A DNA stretch of 64,000 bases from Pseudomonas putida (GTDB lineage Bacteria; Pseudomonadota; Gammaproteobacteria; Pseudomonadales; Pseudomonadaceae), in assembly GCA_029953615.1 (NCBI GenBank), contig CP124529.1, positions 2,694,998 through 2,758,997 on the forward strand. Direction: 5' to 3'. Below are positions 59,757 to 64,000 of the stretch, in pieces; position 1 is the stretch's first letter, and each line of letters opens with the position of its first letter. Below the pieces are notes generated by a model, which was given only the letters and a program-made list of their open reading frames with translations, was not told the origin of the DNA and did not search any database. Both the position numbers and the translations under genes were made by a program.

Positions 59757-59871
59757 GGTCGCTTCGCGGCCCATCGCCGGCAAGCCAGCTCCCACAGGTA
59801 TGCATGAGGCCTTGAGGGTAGCGCGGTCGGTGTGGGAGCTGGCTTGCCGGCGATGGGCACGAAGCGGCCCC
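59757..59871. repeat. REP pair
   Basis: Inverted cores CGCCGGCAAGCCAGCTCCCA and TGGGAGCTGGCTTGCCGGCG with outer GCTTCGCGGCCC/GGGC...GAAGCGGCCCC arms. Confidence 0.9.
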
Positions 59872-59903
59872 CTGCGGTTATCCCGATATCACGGGGAAGG
59901 CCC

Positions 59904-60025
59904 TGTGGATAACCTGGGGGTGTACCTCTCCAGGCCAACAACTGCGCGCCCTCCACAGCTTTGCTCAAAAAACACCCAAAAATCAGCAGCTTGTGCACAA
60001 AGCACGGGGACGAGGGTGTGGATAA
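59904..60025 (+). promoter_or_regulatory. Two perfect DnaA-box sequences
   Basis: TGTGGATAA (reverse complement of the consensus TTATCCACA) occurs at 59904-59912 and again at 60017-60025, same orientation, 113 bases apart. TTGTGCACAA, a near-match, lies between them at 59991-60000. DnaA binding is inferred from sequence only. Confidence 0.55.
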
Positions 60026-60038
60026 CCTTTGGAGATGT

Positions 60039-60082
60039 CTCTGCAGCCCACGAATCACATGGGCTGCAGAGTTTTGTTCGTT
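60039..60082 (+). terminator. Strong rho-independent terminator, + strand
   Basis: CTCTGCAGCCCA and TGGGCTGCAGAG form a 12-pair stem with a nine-base loop, followed by TTTTG and later six Ts. It is about 300 bases past the ACT-gene stop, so it may end that transcript or a small RNA made from the intervening spacer. Confidence 0.75.
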
Positions 60083-60088
60083 TTTTGA

Positions 60089-60976
60089 TCAGCTGCGCTT
60101 GCGCAAACTCAACCACGCATCGACGCTGTAAATCGCCAAACCCGCCCAGATGAACATGAACGCCACTAAGGTGCTCGACGACAAATGCTCATCGAACAGC
60201 AGCACTGCCTGCAGCAGCACCAGGGTCGGCGCCAGGTATTGCAGGAAGCCCAGCGTGGTATACGGCAAGTGCCGCGCCGCAGCGTTGAAGCACACCAGCG
60301 GCACCAATGTTACCGGCCCCGCTGCCATCAGCCACAGCGCTTCGCTGCTGGTGTAGAACGCACCCTGGGCACTTGTCGCTGCCGGGTGCAGCAACAGCCA
60401 GCCAAGGGCCAGCGGTACCAGCATCCAGGTTTCCACCACCAGGCCCGGCAGTGCCGCCACCGGTGCCTGCTTGCGAATCAGCCCATAGAAACCGAAGCTC
60501 AGCGCCAGCACCAGCGACACCCAGGGCAGGCTGCCCACTTGCCACACCTGCTGGGCCACACCCACGGCGGCCATGCCCACTGCCAGCCACTGCAAGCGGC
60601 GCAGACGCTCGCCAAGGATCAGCATGCCCAGCAGCACGTTGATCAGCGGGTTGATGTAGTACCCCAGGCTGGCCTCAAGCATGCGGCCGTTGTTTACCGA
60701 CCATACGTAGGTCAGCCAGTTACCGGCGATCAGCGCCCCGCTCAGGGCCAGGATGCCCAGCCGGCGCGGGTTGTCGCGCAGTTCGCGCCACCAGCCGGGG
60801 TGCTTCCACACCAACAGCAGCAGCGAGCCGAACAGTGCCGACCAGAGCACCCGGTGTACGATGATCTCCACCGCAGGGACGCTCTGGATGGCCTTGAAGT
60901 AGAGGGGGAACAGGCCCCAGATGATGTAGGCGCTCAGGCCCAGGATGTACCCGCGACGCGGGTTGGCGGCGTGCAT
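60089..60976 (-). CDS. rarD: RarD/EamA-family inner-membrane transporter
   Basis: 295 residues with ten hydrophobic segments in two five-helix EamA repeats. It opens MHAANPRRGYILGLSAYIIW, then GLFPLYFKAIQSVPAVEIIVHR, a block highly typical of RarD. Later parts include NGRMLEASLGYYINPLINVL. E. coli RarD was linked to chloramphenicol sensitivity, but the substrate is unknown. The symbol is by family. Confidence 0.88.
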   Translation of the reverse strand: MHAANPRRGYILGLSAYIIWGLFPLYFKAIQSVPAVEIIVHRVLWSALFGSLLLLVWKHPGWWRELRDNPRRLGILALSGALIAGNWLTYVWSVNNGRMLEASLGYYINPLINVLLGMLILGERLRRLQWLAVGMAAVGVAQQVWQVGSLPWVSLVLALSFGFYGLIRKQAPVAALPGLVVETWMLVPLALGWLLLHPAATSAQGAFYTSSEALWLMAAGPVTLVPLVCFNAAARHLPYTTLGFLQYLAPTLVLLQAVLLFDEHLSSSTLVAFMFIWAGLAIYSVDAWLSLRKRS

Positions 60977-61065
60977 GCAGAATCCTTGCTTAGGTAGCTA
61001 AATAAAGCGTCGAGCTATTTCAGCACAGGCCGCCGATTTGTGCTGAGACTTATGAAACGCGATAA

Positions 61066-61145
61066 CCAGGATGAGGCCCTGGTTATGCGTATCAATGGCG
61101 CTGGGCACCCGGCCGGCAATGATCGCTGCGTCGATCATTGCCGGC
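61066..61145. other. Two hairpins downstream of the 797-residue protein gene
   Basis: ATAACCAGG...CCTGGTTAT (about 61063-61087) and GCCGGCAATGATCG...CGATCATTGCCGGC (61112-61145, 14 perfect pairs, six-base loop). Neither has a T run, so their role as terminators is uncertain. They may protect the 3' end of the adjacent mRNA. Confidence 0.55.
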
Positions 61146-61170
61146 TGCTGGACTACTGGCCTGCCATTGC

Positions 61171-63564
61171 CTAGGCGTTATCGGGCGCATAAAGCGCCAG
61201 GTACTGCTTAACGTCGAGGAAAGGCAGCGGCACGATCATGCTCGCGTACTCAGGCAGGTACGCTGTGTCGTGAATGGCCACGATGACTGCGTATTCTTCT
61301 GGCTTGTCCGGATCTGGCGTGTAAACGCCGTCCTTGATCGTGCCGTTGCCTACGCGTACATGCCAGGACGTTTCATGCTGCGGAACTTGTATTGGACTGC
61401 TGTTTTTAGGTTTCACCCAGAACTCATGTTTAACACCCCCGTCATGTTCTTTCGGCTCCAGCCAATATGAGCCTTCCATTTCCACGGGTATGAGTATGTC
61501 AACGACTTTTTCGATGTCGCCGCTGCTGATCACCACCTTGCTGTGACGCATCACCATGTCGACCACAGGCATGCTTTCGTCCCATTCCTCCACCTCGGTT
61601 GGGGCAAGGTAACGTTGGCTCGCTTGGGCCAGCGGGTCGGCCTCGGGGACGTCCCCCAAGTCGCCAAGGCCTTCGACCTTCCAACTGATAGAGTTCCCGT
61701 TCATCTCGCCTGCAATGATGTCGGTGTACGCCCCGACGTTCACACTGGCGACGGATGGATAGACATTGACGCTGGTTCGCAGCACGCTCACCAGGGCGTG
61801 AGAAACCTCAGCGCCTTTTGTGGCGGTAACGATGACCTTTACGTGAGTACCTTTGAATTCGTCAGCGGCGGGCGTTGTGTAGGCCCCGGTAGCCGGATCA
61901 ATCTTTCCTGGATAGTTGTCACCTTCGTAGTCAGGGATGTGGCGGACGCTCCATGTTACGCCTCCAGTGGCGGGCTCGGTCTTGAAGGGTATGCTGCGCC
62001 CGGGTAGCGTATACGTTTCACCTTTATCTATGGGCTGGCCGTCAGTCCTGATAATTTTGAACTTGTTTCGGTCTGCTGCCAATTGACCGGGGGCGAAAAA
62101 GTCATTGGGCTGGTGCAAACTTTCAAGGGTGATGTGTGAATTGCGGAACAACAGCGAAGACATGATGAAGGTATCTATTTCCATATTCATCGAATTCATG
62201 AATTCGGCCATTGTCGTGATCATGATTCCAATGGGGCGGTGGAAATCCGCTAGAAAGGCGTCTTCACTGAAATTATAGACAAATATTAAACCCTTGAGCT
62301 CCTCGCTAAGCGTTGGGGTGTATGACCATTCATATTTGCCATCCTTGACAAGGACAATTTTGCTTGCGCCGTTACTATTGTCAAACTCAAATTTGTATTT
62401 CTGACGGAGGCTCCAGGAGTAGTCAGCTGTAGCATGTCGTGTTACGCCATTGCTATTCATCTCGAAGTCAATCGTGGTTTTTCCAGTAAAGTTCAGGGTG
62501 ACGCTGGTCCCCTTGATCTCCAGGAATAGGCTATTTTTTTCATCGAATGAAGCGGGTGAAGTCCACCGAGGGTCGATACCTATGATTGTGCCCGCGGCGC
62601 TAGAATGAAAAATTGCGTCAAATAGGACTTGGCCCTCTCCGTGATACCTGAACGTGTAGCCTGGCGTCACCTTGAACGCTAACCTCAGTCGTTCGGTATC
62701 ATATTTGTTTAGGTGCGATGCGATAATGGCTTGCCCTAAAAAGTCGGTATTGACAAGCATGCTTGCGCTGTAACCGTCCGGCAAAAGATAGGGGAGTTTG
62801 CTGTTCTCATCTGGCGGCACGGCTTTGCTACTGTCGAACTCTTCTAGCTCTATAAATAGAACGACGGCCCCGTCGCCAGATGTTTCATCCGTTTTGTGGG
62901 TGCGGATTTTAAACCTGTGTGGGTTCAGGGATGGGTCAGGTAGCTGGGTCATCTGGCCTAGCGTATATTCGATGCGTCGATTTCTATCAGGCGGTGCTGT
63001 GTAAGCCTCGAAATGCTTTTTGAAATGCAGCCCTAGCTTGTCCCTCTCAAACTCGGTTACCCCGCCGTAGAAGTTATAGTTGCCCTCTTTGGCAAAAAAG
63101 CTGAAATAGATTCTGCCGTCATCGCTGATGCCCGTTTCCAGGGCGTTCAACTTAATGTCAAATACGAGGGCTGGACCATTGATGGGGGTCGCCTCTGCCA
63201 TCCGCGTCATACGCATGCGCTGAGCACCCAACGGCCGGCCTAACTGAAGTTGTTTGCCGCGCACGGTTCGCATCAGCAACATGGCTTTGGAATCGCTGAG
63301 GTCTGCATTTTCGAATGAGAGCCTGGGTTCATCCAGGCAAAAGTCGACGAGTTCGTGCTGGGACACACCTGGTTCCACGTCAATTTTACTGTTCATCGGG
63401 TCAAGGAACAGTCCACCCGAATAGCGCTCGATAAACTCTTGTTTCAAGACATGGTTGGTGGTGTCTTGATCGAATCCCACGATCAACGGATAGCCGAAAT
63501 TGTATTGATCTTTGCCAAGTGCTTCCAAAGTTTTTTCGAGAGACTGTTTTATTGAGTTGCTCAT
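61171..63564 (-). CDS. Large protein of uncertain function: possible P47/TULIP-like N-terminal part and Ig-like repeats
   Basis: 797 residues, no signal peptide or membrane segment, beginning MSNSIKQSLEKTLEALGKDQ. The first 450 or so residues are beta-rich. Early blocks such as FGYPLIVGFDQDTTNHVLKQ and GPALVFDIKLNALETGISDD remind me of the P47-like TULIP (lipid-tube) proteins, but this is a weak, memory-based resemblance. From about residue 520 two Ig-like modules follow (IPFKTEPATGGVTWSV...GKIDPATGAYTTPA and similar). The last part repeats the theme (VGNGTIKDGVYTPDPDKPEE). The middle third is AT-richer than nearby genes. It stands alone. Function unknown. Confidence 0.85.
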   Translation of the reverse strand: MSNSIKQSLEKTLEALGKDQYNFGYPLIVGFDQDTTNHVLKQEFIERYSGGLFLDPMNSKIDVEPGVSQHELVDFCLDEPRLSFENADLSDSKAMLLMRTVRGKQLQLGRPLGAQRMRMTRMAEATPINGPALVFDIKLNALETGISDDGRIYFSFFAKEGNYNFYGGVTEFERDKLGLHFKKHFEAYTAPPDRNRRIEYTLGQMTQLPDPSLNPHRFKIRTHKTDETSGDGAVVLFIELEEFDSSKAVPPDENSKLPYLLPDGYSASMLVNTDFLGQAIIASHLNKYDTERLRLAFKVTPGYTFRYHGEGQVLFDAIFHSSAAGTIIGIDPRWTSPASFDEKNSLFLEIKGTSVTLNFTGKTTIDFEMNSNGVTRHATADYSWSLRQKYKFEFDNSNGASKIVLVKDGKYEWSYTPTLSEELKGLIFVYNFSEDAFLADFHRPIGIMITTMAEFMNSMNMEIDTFIMSSLLFRNSHITLESLHQPNDFFAPGQLAADRNKFKIIRTDGQPIDKGETYTLPGRSIPFKTEPATGGVTWSVRHIPDYEGDNYPGKIDPATGAYTTPAADEFKGTHVKVIVTATKGAEVSHALVSVLRTSVNVYPSVASVNVGAYTDIIAGEMNGNSISWKVEGLGDLGDVPEADPLAQASQRYLAPTEVEEWDESMPVVDMVMRHSKVVISSGDIEKVVDILIPVEMEGSYWLEPKEHDGGVKHEFWVKPKNSSPIQVPQHETSWHVRVGNGTIKDGVYTPDPDKPEEYAVIVAIHDTAYLPEYASMIVPLPFLDVKQYLALYAPDNA

Positions 63565-63941
63565 GGGTAGATTGCCTTAAGCCGATTTAGTGATGGCGAC
63601 GACGCATTCGCCCTAAGTGCCGTACTGGTTTGTGCTGTGTTATCTGTCGCGCTCGCGCAGTCGCCATTTGCATGTTGATGTTGATACGCGAAGTCAGCCT
63701 GTCGGTTACGAAAAGGGTTGCTGACAAGTCAGAGTCAGTTCTGCGCTGTCGCAGTTTGTTTGATGCATGACTGATACTTCCTAGCTGACTTGAGAGTTTT
63801 TTACACCCAGCCTTCGGCCTTGCCTACTGGCAAAAATACTAGGTGGAGGCTGTAAGGAAGTTGCAGGGCAGGGGGCCGGCATGTCGCCTGCCGGCTGGCG
63901 CGTTGCGCTGTATGTCAGGTCAGTCTTTTCTGCTGCAAGGT
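63565..63941. other. Intergenic region before the right-edge gene
   Basis: About 375 bases with no gene. It is the upstream region of the 797-residue protein gene and the downstream region of the partial gene at the edge. A CAGCCTTCGGC...tract and several short direct repeats (CTGACAAGTCAGAGTCAG) are visible, none interpretable with confidence. Confidence 0.4.
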
Positions 63942-64000
63942 CTAGAACAACTTCAGTGGTGGTTCGTCCAGCGCGGCCATCTGCTCGCGCAGGGCGAGAA
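63942..64000 (-). CDS. C-terminal end of an unidentified gene (partial)
   Basis: The last 19 codons, reading LALREQMAALDEPPLKLF and then a TAG stop, run off the right edge. The amphipathic charged helix and codon use (GC-rich third positions) are those of a real gene. There is too little sequence to name it. Confidence 0.55.
   Translation of the reverse strand, partial: LALREQMAALDEPPLKLF

Larger units (their letters stand above)
59743..60088. other. Spacer with REP pair, two DnaA boxes and a terminator
   Basis: About 345 bases between converging genes. A REP pair (59757-59871) is followed by two perfect DnaA-box sequences and a strong + strand terminator, listed separately. No protein gene is apparent. 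Confidence 0.6.

Noticed and set aside
61112..61145. The 14-pair stem as a rho-independent terminator
   Set aside because: No T run follows on either strand, so I list it only as a hairpin.

Overview
The window is chromosomal DNA from a fluorescent pseudomonad of the Pseudomonas putida group. Three things point there: the GC-rich codon use, the REP elements in about 19 intergenic spots, and a gene order (gbcAB, chemoreceptors, sox/glyA/purU/fdhA, aceEF, glnE, the waa operon, fecIR with its receptor, glcB) that matches what I recall of the early PP_03xx region of P. putida KT2440. That match is from memory and was not checked.

1-17.3 kb is a methyl-group catabolic region. GbcA (partial, left edge) and GbcB start glycine betaine demethylation. 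GlyA and the four subunits of tetrameric sarcosine oxidase (soxBDAG) finish it. PurU and glutathione-independent FdhA turn the released one-carbon units into formate. Inserted are two chemoreceptors (one probably the purine receptor McpH), a small coiled-coil/ZapA-like gene pair, and L-threonine aldolase. 17.3-23 kb is more accessory: a DUF3077 protein, an AT-rich broken Rhs-core gene, a DUF2780 exported protein, an APC permease and a PlsC-type acyltransferase. 23-36 kb holds a retropepsin-like protease, msrA-gst, a PAS/GAF/GGDEF/EAL protein with a degenerate GGDEF site, aceF, aceE, and glnE divergent from aceE.

36-43 kb is the LPS-core operon waaF-waaC-waaG-waaP plus three kinase-like genes, all abutting or overlapping. 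A large DUF6543 toxin-like gene converges on its end. 46-52 kb is an iron-uptake unit: fecI, fecR, a TonB receptor, a PepSY protein and a tiny membrane protein. 52-56.6 kb has an exonuclease/CBS-nucleotidyltransferase pair, a lone receiver protein, and an IS3-family element that landed inside a REP sequence with a GCT target duplication. 56.6-64 kb holds malate synthase G, an ACT-domain GcvR-like protein, a RarD-type transporter, a large unfamiliar protein with Ig-like repeats, and the last codons of another gene.

At least five single-base insertions, each duplicating a neighbouring base, break otherwise normal genes: soxA, aceE, the DUF6543 gene, and the CBS gene twice. Because aceE is central to metabolism, sequencing or assembly error is the likeliest explanation. 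The Rhs gene has two further frameshifts that may be real decay. I see no prophage, CRISPR array, tRNA or rRNA. I found no convincing new multi-gene system. The best leads are the 797-residue protein at 61.2-63.6 kb, the paralogous ZapA pair, the GntR-type operator pair upstream of aceE, and the DnaA-box pair beside rarD.
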